A stretch of 64,000 nucleotides of DNA from Flammeovirgaceae bacterium UBA7330. Its GTDB lineage: Bacteria > Bacteroidota > Bacteroidia > Cytophagales > Cyclobacteriaceae. The DNA is taken from contig DKPQ01000002.1 in the NCBI GenBank assembly GCA_002471275.1, positions 1 through 64,000 of the forward strand, written 5' to 3'. Each line of letters starts with the position of its first letter. The first letter of the stretch is position 1. Below are positions 1-8,745 of the stretch, piece after piece. A program made the translations under genes and the position numbers. A model generated the notes under the pieces. That model was not told the origin of the DNA, ran no database searches, and worked only from the letters and a program-made list of their open reading frames with translations.

Positions 1-1119
1 GGTTTCCCATGCTCCCGAACCAATTGAGTAGAATGTACTCTTTTGAAGCCCATCATCTGCATTTTCAAATGTCACGATCTGCCATGGTGCTACTGCAGTC
101 GAACTGGTTCCTACTGCGCGGTCTATTTGTAATGTGGTTGAGCTGGCTATTCGATATGTAAACCAAACATGACCTGTATTATCTGAGCCAGAATGACTTG
201 TACTTCCTTGTCTACCAAAATTTCCAGGTGCGAATACAGCGGATGATGAGGTGGTTGTCAAACCGGTCACGGTCTGGCTGGTAGAGCCTGATGTAAAATT
301 TGCTGACCCCCTGGCTACTGTAGTCTGATCAGTAAACTCTACTACATAGGTCACGAAATTGCAGGTTATTCCGCTGGTGTTTCTGGTGTAGGTGACCTGG
401 TTTGTGGATGTAAGTACGGTTCTGGGTAAATCTGAGGCAACAGCATCTCCTCCAAATCGATGATTTGAAATGACCATGGTTTTACTCATGTTCACGGCAG
501 TAGGGATTGTTGATACCAGTGAAGTACCAGTGAGTGAACCAGTCAGTTTTTGAACAAAAGCTCCCTGGTATTCAATGACCTGCCAGTAGGCCATATCATG
601 GTCTCCTGCCAAAGTCCCACTTAGTAACCTTAGATTTGTCTCAGATGTTAAATTTCCAGTGATACCATCATCTGAACCTAAGTTGGAGCCATCATTTCGA
701 CCTGAAAGCAACACAAAGCTTTGATTGAGGTCCACACATGATATGGTAACATCTACGTTGGTGTTTTCTGCTACTACTCCAGATCCTCTCTGAACATATA
801 CGCCGCTCTCAAATTCGATCACCTCCCAGCTAATGGATACCGTACCTGTATTCGATGCTCTTGAGAATGTAAGGGTAGTCGTGTTAGTTATCGTACCCCC
901 AATCAAAATATTTCTGGGATTAGCGTCATTGATAGTGGCTGAAAATACCAGGATTGACTTGGACATGTCAGCCAAGGTAGTAGGTATCGTCACTGTAGTG
1001 CTGGTACCGGTAAAGGAGGTGGTCCCTGCCTGCCGTCTTAAGAACTCAGCTGCAAACCCGCAATGAGAAAAAAAAGCAAATAGCAGGAATAATAAGGCAA
1101 GTATTATACGGTGATGCAT
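1..1119 (-). CDS. Repeat-containing secreted protein, N-terminal part
   Basis: This frame is open from an ATG at 1119 to the left edge, so 373 residues are visible and the C-terminus is missing. The first ~20 residues (MHHRIILALLFLLFAFFSHC) form a clear export signal. The mature part is rich in Ser, Thr, Gly and Val and is built from a unit of very roughly 75 residues. Each unit has a W/Y-x-V-I/V-E-F core, then a VQRG-like motif (VYVQRGSG, AFVQKLTG, TTVARGSA), then a Thr-rich strand such as STTVTIPTTL. This pattern suggests tandem beta-sandwich modules of a surface or secreted adhesin-like protein. I do not recognise the family, and no catalytic motif is visible. It is transcribed away from the carotenoid operon terminus with about 90 bp between them. 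Confidence 0.7.
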   Translation of the reverse strand, partial: MHHRIILALLFLLFAFFSHCGFAAEFLRRQAGTTSFTGTSTTVTIPTTLADMSKSILVFSATINDANPRNILIGGTITNTTTLTFSRASNTGTVSISWEVIEFESGVYVQRGSGVVAENTNVDVTISCVDLNQSFVLLSGRNDGSNLGSDDGITGNLTSETNLRLLSGTLAGDHDMAYWQVIEYQGAFVQKLTGSLTGTSLVSTIPTAVNMSKTMVISNHRFGGDAVASDLPRTVLTSTNQVTYTRNTSGITCNFVTYVVEFTDQTTVARGSANFTSGSTSQTVTGLTTTSSSAVFAPGNFGRQGSTSHSGSDNTGHVWFTYRIASSTTLQIDRAVGTSSTAVAPWQIVTFENADDGLQKSTFYSIGSGAWET

Positions 1120-1207
1120 CAATTCAATTTGCTAAAGCGATCTACCAAGATATAAAAAAAAATATTCTAAAAGCATTAAATATAACTGGTAATCAATCCA
1201 GATTGAA

Positions 1208-2368
1208 TTATTCAAATCTGATCAATTTTTTAAGTATCGTTTTGAAAAACAACCACTTATCAAACGTGTTCATCACCTCAATTTCCTTGCCAAGAGATGT
1301 TTGTTCGTCTAAAAAGCTAAAGATTGTCTTAATGTCATTTTTCCGATACATATCCCTAAATATTGCGGGACCACGCTCATTGTGAGAATAAAGTACATCC
1401 AGAAAAAGCGTATCATAAATCCTGAAACGCTTTTTCATCAATTGTAAACCCGGGATTTTATTGGCTTTCAAATTTTCAATGATTATCCGACTCTTCCTTT
1501 CGGCATTTTTAAATGAATAACCTGTTGAGCCTTTTACCCAGCCTCCAGCAGTGCCTATTTTTGTGAGGTATTCATTATTGTATTGGTGAAAAGGGTAGTC
1601 TGACATGGGAATGACACCACTTTCAGTTCTGAGAACCTTAAAGTCATCTGCTTTCAGGAAATCTTTGATATACCAGTTCAAATAATGTTTGTATACATCT
1701 TTTTCCACTACATCCGGTGAGAAGAATGTGTATTCAACCAATGCTTGGGTAGGTGTAAAAGGCAGGATATAGGTGAAGCTGGTTGTGCCGGGATAAACCA
1801 AGCGGTAATCCATCATCGTAAAGGCATCAGGATAAAAGACCTTTTCCTTTGTTTCGATGACCCAGCCTTCGAAATGTTGCTTTAAATAGCTGTATTTGCC
1901 TTTTTCTTCAAAAAAGTCAGGATCAATTCTGCTGTCGAATACATGATTTGCCAGGTATTCATCACCTGATTTCGTTTTAATACGATTTGGTAGGCCTTGC
2001 ATAACATCTACTACATCTTGTTGCACCCAGTAGACCTGATTTGATCCCTCAAGCCTTCGTTTGGTTTCCAGATAGAAATCCTTGCCATGTACCATTTTGT
2101 AGGTATAGGCTCCCAGGCCAATATTTTGTTGGGTACCATTCTGACTGGTAAAAATGGTTTTGTTCCATGACTTACTGATAATGTTGTCCCATTTACCTTT
2201 TCCTTTCTCCCAAAAGCACCAGGTTGGATAATTGTCTCTTTCCGGGTCTTTTTCAAGTATCAGCAGACTTTTATTCTTGAAATAAGGATCAGAAGAAAGG
2301 GCTGCAGCGAGATGGAGTCCAGCCGCGCCTGAACCAATGATCGCATAATCATATACCGAAGCTTCCAT
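1208..2368 (-). CDS. crtY: Lycopene cyclase, CrtY type
   Basis: This 386-residue flavoprotein begins with a Rossmann fold, DYAIIGSGAAGLHLAAAL at residues 7-24, followed by an acidic strand end (LILEKD) that would bind the cofactor ribose. Length and layout fit the CrtY family of lycopene beta-cyclases, which close the ionone ring on lycopene or related acyclic ends without net redox. It is the last gene of a four-gene minus-strand operon and overlaps the upstream cruF-like gene by 20 bp, so translation is probably coupled. With CruF- and CrtD-like partners, the likely product is a monocyclic carotenoid with one ring and one hydroxylated acyclic end. That product is inferred from the gene set. 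Confidence 0.85.
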   Translation of the reverse strand: MEASVYDYAIIGSGAAGLHLAAALSSDPYFKNKSLLILEKDPERDNYPTWCFWEKGKGKWDNIISKSWNKTIFTSQNGTQQNIGLGAYTYKMVHGKDFYLETKRRLEGSNQVYWVQQDVVDVMQGLPNRIKTKSGDEYLANHVFDSRIDPDFFEEKGKYSYLKQHFEGWVIETKEKVFYPDAFTMMDYRLVYPGTTSFTYILPFTPTQALVEYTFFSPDVVEKDVYKHYLNWYIKDFLKADDFKVLRTESGVIPMSDYPFHQYNNEYLTKIGTAGGWVKGSTGYSFKNAERKSRIIIENLKANKIPGLQLMKKRFRIYDTLFLDVLYSHNERGPAIFRDMYRKNDIKTIFSFLDEQTSLGKEIEVMNTFDKWLFFKTILKKLIRFE

Positions 2369-2999
2369 AGAGAAAGAGGAAAAAGGTTAACTGAGCAAGG
2401 TAGACATGAAGAGAAACCCAAAAATCACCCTGCAACCGGGACCTTTGATAAATGTAGTGTAAAAATGCGGAGATGAGAAACCAGGCCAGATAGTTTCTAA
2501 AGGGCACCCCTGGTGACGAAAAGCTCCATAAGTCCAGCATTGGGGCCGATAATTCAATGAATATGTCGAGAAACACCATTAATGAGGCCCCCATAAGTAT
2601 TTTCAAGGCCAAATGATTAAAGATTTTCTGTGAGATAGTCGCGGTTGCTAGTGTCAGCACCATCCAGTTTACCCCAATCAGCCAGGGAATACCGTCGATT
2701 TTCGGGCCCAGATTTTCGCCATAAGCATAAGTACCAAAGAGAAACTCATAATGAACACCTATCCACTCCACTGCCATTCCGGTAATGTAAAAAAATAAAG
2801 AGATGACAATGGCTCTTTCAGATGCGATAGGGTATGCCATCACCATAATAATTCCTATGAGCAGTAAATTGATAGGGGTTTTCGAAATAAACCAATCAAA
2901 ATGTCCAAGCGCTATTCCGATGATTGCAGAAATGTGGAATAACCAAACGATAAAGATGGCTCCATTGCGTTTTGTCAAAAAGGGGGTCCAGTTAGTCAT
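2349..2999 (-). CDS. cruF: Carotenoid 1,2-hydratase, CruF-like membrane protein
   Basis: This 216-residue protein is almost entirely hydrophobic, with about six or seven predicted membrane segments (for example residues 14-33, 41-56 and 63-79). It matches the carotenoid-biosynthesis DUF422/CruF family, whose members add water across the 1,2 double bond of an acyclic psi end to give a 1-hydroxy carotenoid. The motif region around YEFLFGTYAYGENLGPKI is typical. Its start overlaps the end of the CrtD-like gene by 8 bp and its end overlaps crtY by 20 bp, so the three genes are tightly coupled. The family call is good. The exact substrate (lycopene, gamma-carotene or a ketolated form) cannot be told from sequence. 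Confidence 0.85.
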   Translation of the reverse strand: MTNWTPFLTKRNGAIFIVWLFHISAIIGIALGHFDWFISKTPINLLLIGIIMVMAYPIASERAIVISLFFYITGMAVEWIGVHYEFLFGTYAYGENLGPKIDGIPWLIGVNWMVLTLATATISQKIFNHLALKILMGASLMVFLDIFIELSAPMLDLWSFSSPGVPFRNYLAWFLISAFLHYIYQRSRLQGDFWVSLHVYLAQLTFFLFLYGSFGI

Positions 3000-4461
3000 T
3001 GGCAGGTATTTGGTCAGAAACTATTTTGGCTGAAAGCAGGCAAAGTGGAATCCCACCTCCCGGATGGACAGAACCTCCGCAGAAATACAGGTTTTTGTAC
3101 TGTGAGGAGAAGTTAGGATGCCTGAGGAAAGCCGCAAATTTCGAATTGCTCGAAGTGCCATATAATGATCCCTGGTGTGATCGTGTTTTTGATTCGATGG
3201 TTCTCGGATCCACCACATCCTCTGTTACGATGAGGTCTTCAATTCTTGTCTTTAATACCCTGTTTAGCTTTAGAATAATGTTTCTCCTCGCCTCATCGAC
3301 TATCTCATCCCAGTTTTGGCCAACATTGCCTGGCGCATTGATCATCACAAACCAATTTTCGCAACCAGGAGGGGCGTCATCCGGTTTGTCTTTGCTGGTG
3401 ATATTAATATAAACCGTAGGGTCCCTGTACAGATCCCTTTTATTGAAGATGTGCTCAAATTCCTGCCAGTAGTTGTTGGAAAAGAAGATATTGTGCAGGT
3501 CCAGTTCACCAAATTGCCTGTTGATTCCCCAGTAGAAAATGACTGCCGAGCTGGATCTTTCCTGTTTCAGGATCCGCTTTGGTTGTCGGGAATCGGGAAG
3601 TAAAGTTTGATAGGTAGAAAAAACATCCATGTTAGATATGGCCACATCTGCTTCATATGTATCCCGTTTGGTTTTCACTCCGGTTACCTCATGTTTTTGG
3701 GTAGTGATACTCATGACCGGTTCTTCCAGGTAAAATTCAATACCAACCTGCTCAGCTAGCCGATACAGACTTTGGGATATATCATGCATCCCTTTTGTAG
3801 GAAAATAAGTGCCATAGTGCATCTCCAGGTGAGGAATGAGTGACATGATTCCGGGTGTTCTATATGGAGATGAGCCATTATAGGTGGCATATCTATTAAA
3901 AAGTTGTACCAGCTTGCTGTCGTTAAAATAAGATTGATTCACCCCATTGAGGGTGTTGTTTAGGTGTAGTTTCCCTATCCGAAGGAGGGATTTCAGCGTG
4001 TCCGGCGAAAGATATGTGTATAATTTATGGAGGGATTTTTCTAAAAACAGACCTGCTGTCAGATCATATTTTTCCTTATTTCTATTCAGGTAGTTTTCTA
4101 AAGTTCGTTCTTCTACCCAGAAGCTCTTTGCTGCTTGCTCGATAAATTGTTTCTTGTCTGAAGGGGCTGTGAAAGTATGACCATCTTCCCAGAAATAATT
4201 ACAAATGATATCTTTTCGGATATACTTAAAATGCTTTTTCGGATCTTTATCAAACAACTCAAACAATTCATCTACCAGATGTGGCATGGTGAAAAGTGAG
4301 GGACCAAAATCAAATCGATAGCCTTTGTTAGAGAAAGCATGGATCTTGCCTCCAGTATAGGCATTCGCCTCAAAGACCTTTACCTCATAGCCTTTGCTTC
4401 TAAGCCTCAATGCGCTGGCAAGTCCTGCAATACCCGAGCCGATGACAATTGCTTTACTCAT
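2992..4461 (-). CDS. crtD: CrtI-family carotenoid 3,4-desaturase, probably CrtD
   Basis: This 489-residue FAD-dependent desaturase has an N-terminal nucleotide-binding motif (IVIGSGIAGLASALRLRSKG, residues 5-24) and the C-terminal CrtI signature near LYFCGGSVHPGGGIPLCL. Proteins of this size in the CrtI family include phytoene desaturase and 1-hydroxycarotenoid 3,4-desaturase. I favour CrtD because the N-terminal DFGPSLFTMPH stretch resembles Bacteroidota CrtD rather than the DAGPTVITAP-like stretch of CrtI, and because it lies directly upstream of the cruF-like hydratase that would make its substrate. No crtB partner for an early-pathway CrtI is seen here. The start ATG at 4461 is 31 bp downstream of the crtA-like stop. 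Confidence 0.8.
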   Translation of the reverse strand: MSKAIVIGSGIAGLASALRLRSKGYEVKVFEANAYTGGKIHAFSNKGYRFDFGPSLFTMPHLVDELFELFDKDPKKHFKYIRKDIICNYFWEDGHTFTAPSDKKQFIEQAAKSFWVEERTLENYLNRNKEKYDLTAGLFLEKSLHKLYTYLSPDTLKSLLRIGKLHLNNTLNGVNQSYFNDSKLVQLFNRYATYNGSSPYRTPGIMSLIPHLEMHYGTYFPTKGMHDISQSLYRLAEQVGIEFYLEEPVMSITTQKHEVTGVKTKRDTYEADVAISNMDVFSTYQTLLPDSRQPKRILKQERSSSAVIFYWGINRQFGELDLHNIFFSNNYWQEFEHIFNKRDLYRDPTVYINITSKDKPDDAPPGCENWFVMINAPGNVGQNWDEIVDEARRNIILKLNRVLKTRIEDLIVTEDVVDPRTIESKTRSHQGSLYGTSSNSKFAAFLRHPNFSSQYKNLYFCGGSVHPGGGIPLCLLSAKIVSDQIPAND

Positions 4462-4492
4462 TCAATTTTGTCGCAAATAAGAATAACCCCTA

Positions 4493-5218
4493 TCATACAG
4501 GAATGTTGTTTTTTATTCCCAGGTAATCCGTTGAAAGTTTTTCCCAGTTGCCGTCAAATGCATAAGGCTGAAAACGGGCAAAGAGCTCTTCTTTATACCA
4601 GTTAAGTACTCGTGTCATTTTAATGGCTTGTTGATGTTCACTTGATTGATAAGCGAATTTCTTCATTTCTACTTCCGTGGTCCAAAGACTAAATGTAGCC
4701 ATTTGTTTGATGGGAGCCTCCCCAATCCCTTTGGTGTAAATGAGTCCTTCTGCCTTTTTAACAGGCTTTTGAGCTGTGGGTACATATCTCCAAAATCTGA
4801 TCAATTTTGAAGTTTTAATGGTGGCCCTGGTGATCACAGCTACCATAGGGTTGGTTGGATCTGTACGGTCGGATGGGTGAAAGGGCGATTGGCCGGACCA
4901 TTTACCATGAGTGGTGATGCATCGCATAAAGATTGTCATGCATGCTGTGCTCCGTGCGCTGTATTTTTGCATCAGCTCCGATGAGTCGATGAACCGTCTC
5001 GCTGACTCATGGTTGTTCCAAACCTGGATCAGGGCATATACCGACCAGTCGGGGAGGGGATTGAAACCCAGCCCTTTGCCACTACCCATTAGCTTATAGA
5101 AAGTCATCCCCTCAATATCTTTCAGGTATCCATGAGCAAATTGCATCATGAAAAAAGCCCAGATCTTATGGAATAGTGACTTGTATTTACAAAAGGTGAT
5201 CGTGGTAACCTGATCCAT
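4493..5218 (-). CDS. crtA: Spheroidene monooxygenase-like protein, CrtA family
   Basis: This 241-residue protein matches the CrtA (spheroidene monooxygenase) family. Recognisable stretches are GYLKDIEGMTFYKLMGSGKG near residues 30-49, a PLPDWSVYALIQVW stretch and RVLNWYKEELFARFQPY near the C-terminus. CrtA enzymes oxygenate C-2 of acyclic carotenoid ends; in photosynthetic bacteria they make 2-keto derivatives. Here it is the first gene of an operon with crtD-, cruF- and crtY-like genes, so a 2'-hydroxylation or 2'-ketolation of the acyclic half of a flexixanthin-like pigment is a reasonable inference. I see no membrane segment or signal. The family is fairly sure, the exact product is not. 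Confidence 0.75.
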   Translation of the reverse strand: MDQVTTITFCKYKSLFHKIWAFFMMQFAHGYLKDIEGMTFYKLMGSGKGLGFNPLPDWSVYALIQVWNNHESARRFIDSSELMQKYSARSTACMTIFMRCITTHGKWSGQSPFHPSDRTDPTNPMVAVITRATIKTSKLIRFWRYVPTAQKPVKKAEGLIYTKGIGEAPIKQMATFSLWTTEVEMKKFAYQSSEHQQAIKMTRVLNWYKEELFARFQPYAFDGNWEKLSTDYLGIKNNIPV

Positions 5219-5272
5219 TTGGTGAATTTAACTAATTAGCAAAACCCGAATGGACTGGGAATGTTTGGCTAA

Positions 5273-6316
5273 CTACACTTTTGGTTCCTGCTGGCTCAGG
5301 CAATGAAAGCTCCCCAACCCCCAAACGATATCAGTGGAGTCTATGCCCACTACTTTCCTGTCAGTAAATAGCTGACTAAGTATGTCAAGTGCTTCTTTGT
5401 CTTTGGCATCATCCCGATAAGTCGGAACAATCACCGCATGGTTGGCGATGTAAAAGTTGGCGTATGAGGCCGGAAGTCTTTGATCCCTGTAGATAACAGG
5501 CTTTGGCATCGGTAGCTCTACTACGTTTAATGTTTTATCATTAATCCTCAGTTGTTTCAATGCCTTCAGGTTCTCCACCAATGGAAAGTGATTCGGATCC
5601 TTTTTATTGGGTTCAACCACGGTCACTACAGTGTCATGAGCGGTAAACCGGGTAATGTCATCGATGTGCCCATCCGTGTCATCTCCTTCAATGCCATCGC
5701 CCAGCCACCAGATGGTATCCACACCGTAGTAGTTGATCAGGTATTCAGAGATTTGGTCTTTGGTAAGATGTGGGTTGCGATTCTTATTGAGCAGACAGGC
5801 AGTGGTAGTGAGTACGACTCCCTTTCCGTTGAAGTCTACGGAACCACCCTCCATCACGATTCCTGGATGGAATGTTTCCAATCCCAATTTGTTGGCTACC
5901 AGTGTTGGGATTTGATTGTCCAGGTCAAACGGAGGGTATTTACCACCCCAGGCATTATAACCCCAGTCGACAATAGCTTTTTCGCCTGTTTGCTGATTAA
6001 TCACAAAAGCCGGACCATGGTCCCTGCACCAGGCATCATTGGTGGGATGATGATAAAATGTGATTCTGTCGAGGTTTGCCCCCGCTTTGATCAGCTTTTC
6101 TGTAGCATCATCCTGCATGGGCTGATCTTTTACATTGATACAGACCCTTTCTCCCTCAGATACTTCTTTTATAAACTGACCATAAGGTTTGTATATGGAA
6201 TTGATCTTACCGGGCCATGATTCTTTGTTGTGCGGCCAACTGAGCCAGGTGGCTTCGTGAGGGTGCCATTCCGCAGGAAAAGTATAGCCTGCAGATTTTG
6301 GGATAGTGTTACTCAT
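5273..6316 (-). CDS. aguA: Agmatine deiminase
   Basis: Agmatine deiminase converts agmatine to N-carbamoylputrescine and ammonia. The 347-residue reading from ATG 6316 has the family signatures: WHPHEATWLSWPHN near the N-terminus, WCRDHGPAFV, MEGGSVDFNGKG, DDTDGHIDDITRF (catalytic Asp/His region) and the C-terminal catalytic cysteine in GLGSFHCLSQQEP (about residue 339). The frame is open for 12 more codons upstream, but that extension would run back into the previous gene. The ATG at 6316 overlaps the aguB stop by 8 bp, a usual coupled arrangement, so I chose it. With aguB it makes putrescine from agmatine. Confidence 0.95.
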   Translation of the reverse strand: MSNTIPKSAGYTFPAEWHPHEATWLSWPHNKESWPGKINSIYKPYGQFIKEVSEGERVCINVKDQPMQDDATEKLIKAGANLDRITFYHHPTNDAWCRDHGPAFVINQQTGEKAIVDWGYNAWGGKYPPFDLDNQIPTLVANKLGLETFHPGIVMEGGSVDFNGKGVVLTTTACLLNKNRNPHLTKDQISEYLINYYGVDTIWWLGDGIEGDDTDGHIDDITRFTAHDTVVTVVEPNKKDPNHFPLVENLKALKQLRINDKTLNVVELPMPKPVIYRDQRLPASYANFYIANHAVIVPTYRDDAKDKEALDILSQLFTDRKVVGIDSTDIVWGLGSFHCLSQQEPKV

Positions 6317-7184
6317 CGATAAATCGTTTTTCAATCGGAGAGTAGGCATCAATGCGTCGGTCCCTCAGGAATGGCCAGTGCACCCTGTATGAGTCGGATT
6401 TATTTAGATCTATCGGTACCACTTTAGTTACTTCCTCATCATGAGGTGCTTTGTAATCAATCCAGCCAAAGGCGTTGGTTACAAATGATCCTCCCCAATA
6501 CTGCATGTCTCCTTCCCAGCCAGTACGGTTGACAGAAATCACCGGGATGCCGTTGGCTACTGCATGTGAAGTTTGAATGGTTTGCCAGGCATTGTGCTGT
6601 TCCTGGTTGGTTTGCTCATCCTGACTCTTATGCCAGCCAATAGCGGTAGGGTAGAAGAGCATCTCAGCACCCATCAGACTGGTAATACGGGCTGCTTCAG
6701 GGTACCACTGATCCCAACAGATTAGCACGCCAATTTTTGCATATCTGGTATCAAAAGTTTTAAAGCCCAGGTCTCCAGGAGTGAAATAAAATTTCTCAAA
6801 GTATCCTGGGTCATCCGGGATGTGCATCTTGCGGTATTTCCCCAGGTACGTGCCATCTGCATCTATCACGGCAACGGTGTTGTGATACAATCCTTCTGTC
6901 CTTTTTTCGAAGAGTGAAGCAATGATCACCACATTGTTTTTCTTCGCGACAGGTGAAAGCGCTTCTACCGAAGGACCGGGAATGGGCTCAGCCAGGTTGA
7001 AGTTGTCGTAATCTTCCACATCGCAGAAATAGAGAGAGGTGAATAGCTCCTGTAGACACACAATTTGTGCGCCATCTTTAGCAGCTTTTTCTACCCCTTC
7101 AACGGCTTTTTGCAGGTTGGCTGCTTTGTCAGCAGAGCAGCTCATTTGGACAATCCCAACGTTTACAGATTTTCTTCCGGACAT
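6309..7184 (-). CDS. aguB: N-carbamoylputrescine amidase
   Basis: This carbon-nitrogen hydrolase of the nitrilase superfamily turns N-carbamoylputrescine into putrescine, CO2 and ammonia. The catalytic triad is visible: Glu in CLQELFTSLYF, Lys in YRKMHIPDDPG and Cys in VLICWDQWYPEAAR. The frame could start 20 codons earlier at 7244, but the conserved protein begins at MSGRKSVNVGIVQMSC, giving 291 residues from 7184, the usual length. It lies immediately upstream of aguA with an 8-bp overlap, so the pair forms a two-step putrescine operon. Cytoplasmic; no signal sequence. Confidence 0.95.
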   Translation of the reverse strand: MSGRKSVNVGIVQMSCSADKAANLQKAVEGVEKAAKDGAQIVCLQELFTSLYFCDVEDYDNFNLAEPIPGPSVEALSPVAKKNNVVIIASLFEKRTEGLYHNTVAVIDADGTYLGKYRKMHIPDDPGYFEKFYFTPGDLGFKTFDTRYAKIGVLICWDQWYPEAARITSLMGAEMLFYPTAIGWHKSQDEQTNQEQHNAWQTIQTSHAVANGIPVISVNRTGWEGDMQYWGGSFVTNAFGWIDYKAPHDEEVTKVVPIDLNKSDSYRVHWPFLRDRRIDAYSPIEKRFIDE

Positions 7185-7247
7185 GCGTGTTATTTTACCA
7201 CGAAGTTCGGAAATAAATGAGTTCCTGCAAAAGCAATTGAACAATGG

Positions 7248-7919
7248 TTACACCACAAGTATTTTTTCAAGGGTATAGCCATCCTCAATATTTCCGGTGA
7301 GCGAGTCGGTCATGTTTCCTGAGAGACTATTTGAAAAGATGCCATCGCTGGAGTTTGAGGTGTCAGGGGCACCATTATAGCCATTGGAGTTGTATACCTC
7401 GGTATAGGTGTCAACGGGGAAAGCAATTTGTGATACCCGCAATGACTTCAGGTTTTGATCTAGTACTTCAACATGAATATGCGGTGCTCTCCCAGGATAC
7501 CATCCCGGGAAAATGCTGATAAAGGATACCTGACCGTTTTCATCTGAGAGTTGCCTACCTCTCAGAAAGCTGGCATTTGAGTGTGTATTGTATTGCGAGT
7601 AGTTTCCATCCTTGTCACAATGCCAGACATCTACATACACGCCTGCAAGAGGTGCACAACCATTGCTTTGATCCTGCACAATAATATTCATCAACAGGGC
7701 AACCCCCGTACGATCCGAGACGATATTTTCTCTTACCAGTTGAGCAGGCGTTTTATTAGGGAAAGGACCCGCTGTCTCGCTGGGTGACAATTCGCAACCT
7801 TCGGAGTTGGTGTCCGACGGATCAATCCCCTCATCTTTACACCTGGCCAGAAGCGACGGTATCGCTACAATACCTCCTAATCCTGTGAGACTGTTTTTAA
7901 TAAAACCTTTCCTATCCAT
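7248..7919 (-). CDS. Secreted intradiol ring-cleavage dioxygenase-like protein
   Basis: This 223-residue protein has an export leader (MDRKGFIKNSLTGLGGIVA) with a single basic N-region, followed by the beta-sandwich of intradiol dioxygenases. The expected non-haem Fe(III) ligands are present: Tyr in GNYSQYNTH and in PGWYPGRAPHIHVEV, and two His in the HIHVEV stretch. The ETAGPFPN motif near residue 50 is also typical. Classical members split catechols or protocatechuate, but exported Bacteroidota members have mostly unknown substrates. It is followed by aguB on the same strand with a 63-bp gap, so co-transcription is possible, though I see no functional link to polyamines. The leader could be a Tat or a Sec signal; the cysteine at residue 27 follows Arg and is not a good lipobox. 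Confidence 0.8.
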   Translation of the reverse strand: MDRKGFIKNSLTGLGGIVAIPSLLARCKDEGIDPSDTNSEGCELSPSETAGPFPNKTPAQLVRENIVSDRTGVALLMNIIVQDQSNGCAPLAGVYVDVWHCDKDGNYSQYNTHSNASFLRGRQLSDENGQVSFISIFPGWYPGRAPHIHVEVLDQNLKSLRVSQIAFPVDTYTEVYNSNGYNGAPDTSNSSDGIFSNSLSGNMTDSLTGNIEDGYTLEKILVV

Positions 7920-8030
7920 GTGATCTTAGTTTTCTTGTTCTAGAGTATCAACGGAAAAATGGCCAGCAGAAGTTGATAAGTGTCTAAAATTGAGACACGT
8001 GAGCATATTCCTGAGACGAAACCAAGATTT

Positions 8031-8552
8031 CTATCCCTCCACTTTGGCTTTAAGGTTCTCCAGACCTTTCTGAAAGTCATTACCCACGCCCATATCTCCA
8101 AATAGCAGGAAGATGTTCATAGGAAAAGGCATTTCACTTTCAAAACCCCAGGTCACTTCAGTAGATGATCCAGTTTCTTTAAGGTCAAAATAGACATCAG
8201 CCTGTGATTCGTAAGGATCAGTAAAAACCAGGTTGGTTTCAATTCTGGTAGGAGTCATACTCACGATTTCCTGGTATCCCTTTCCGGTGATTTCTCCTTC
8301 CCAGCTATGTTTCGAGCCGGGAGCGCCATCTGTTCCTTCGAAGGTTTCTTTTTGGTCCGGGTCCATTTCTGACCAGACCGACCATTCATTTTGCAATCTT
8401 AGATTAGAGACGTATGGATGAATTTCAGAAGCAGGCGCATTGATAGTGATTGATTTCTCCACATTAAATTCATTGGAAGTCACAAGGCCTACAATAACTA
8501 GTAGTACAACGATACCCAGTATACCGAATAGAATGTATTTTAAGACCTTCAT
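8031..8552 (-). CDS. Membrane-anchored SRPBCC (polyketide cyclase-like) protein
   Basis: This 173-residue protein starts with one membrane helix (residues 5-24, LKYILFGILGIVVLLVIVGL) and continues as a START/SRPBCC ligand-binding fold. Signs are the KSITINAPASEIHPYVSNL strand-helix, the WSVWSEMDP turn and a C-terminal helix ending in FQKGLENLKAKVEG. Proteins of this kind bind hydrophobic ligands, and their reaction, if any, is unknown. It is monocistronic, facing the dioxygenase-like gene across about 110 bp, and is the last clearly chromosomal gene before the tRNA-Pro. The 193 bp upstream are AT-rich and hold the probable tRNA promoter. Confidence 0.8.
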   Translation of the reverse strand: MKVLKYILFGILGIVVLLVIVGLVTSNEFNVEKSITINAPASEIHPYVSNLRLQNEWSVWSEMDPDQKETFEGTDGAPGSKHSWEGEITGKGYQEIVSMTPTRIETNLVFTDPYESQADVYFDLKETGSSTEVTWGFESEMPFPMNIFLLFGDMGVGNDFQKGLENLKAKVEG

Positions 8553-8715
8553 GATTGTAATATTAGTGTTGGTGGTAAGATTTGCTATAATAAATTTAGA
8601 GGATTATTAATTGATTTTACGGGCAGAGTAACGCTTTTTCTCTAAGGTGTGATATAAATCAGATCGACCTTTTAATTTTTCTTGAGGATAGTCTGGCTTT
8701 TAAAATGAAAAATTC

Positions 8716-8723
8716 TAGATTTG
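8716..8723 (+). promoter_or_regulatory. Probable -7 box of the tRNA-Pro promoter
   Basis: TAGATTTG fits the Bacteroidota -7 consensus TAnnTTTG. It lies about 63 bp before the mature tRNA. No convincing -33 TTTG is seen at the right spacing (the site reads CTGG), so the assignment is tentative. Confidence 0.35.
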
Positions 8724-8745
8724 CGTCCTCGTTTACCACAGGGCA

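Noticed and set aside
833..1066. Plus-strand frame of 77 codons
   Set aside because: It runs antisense to the open frame of the repeat protein, which has a signal peptide and repeats.
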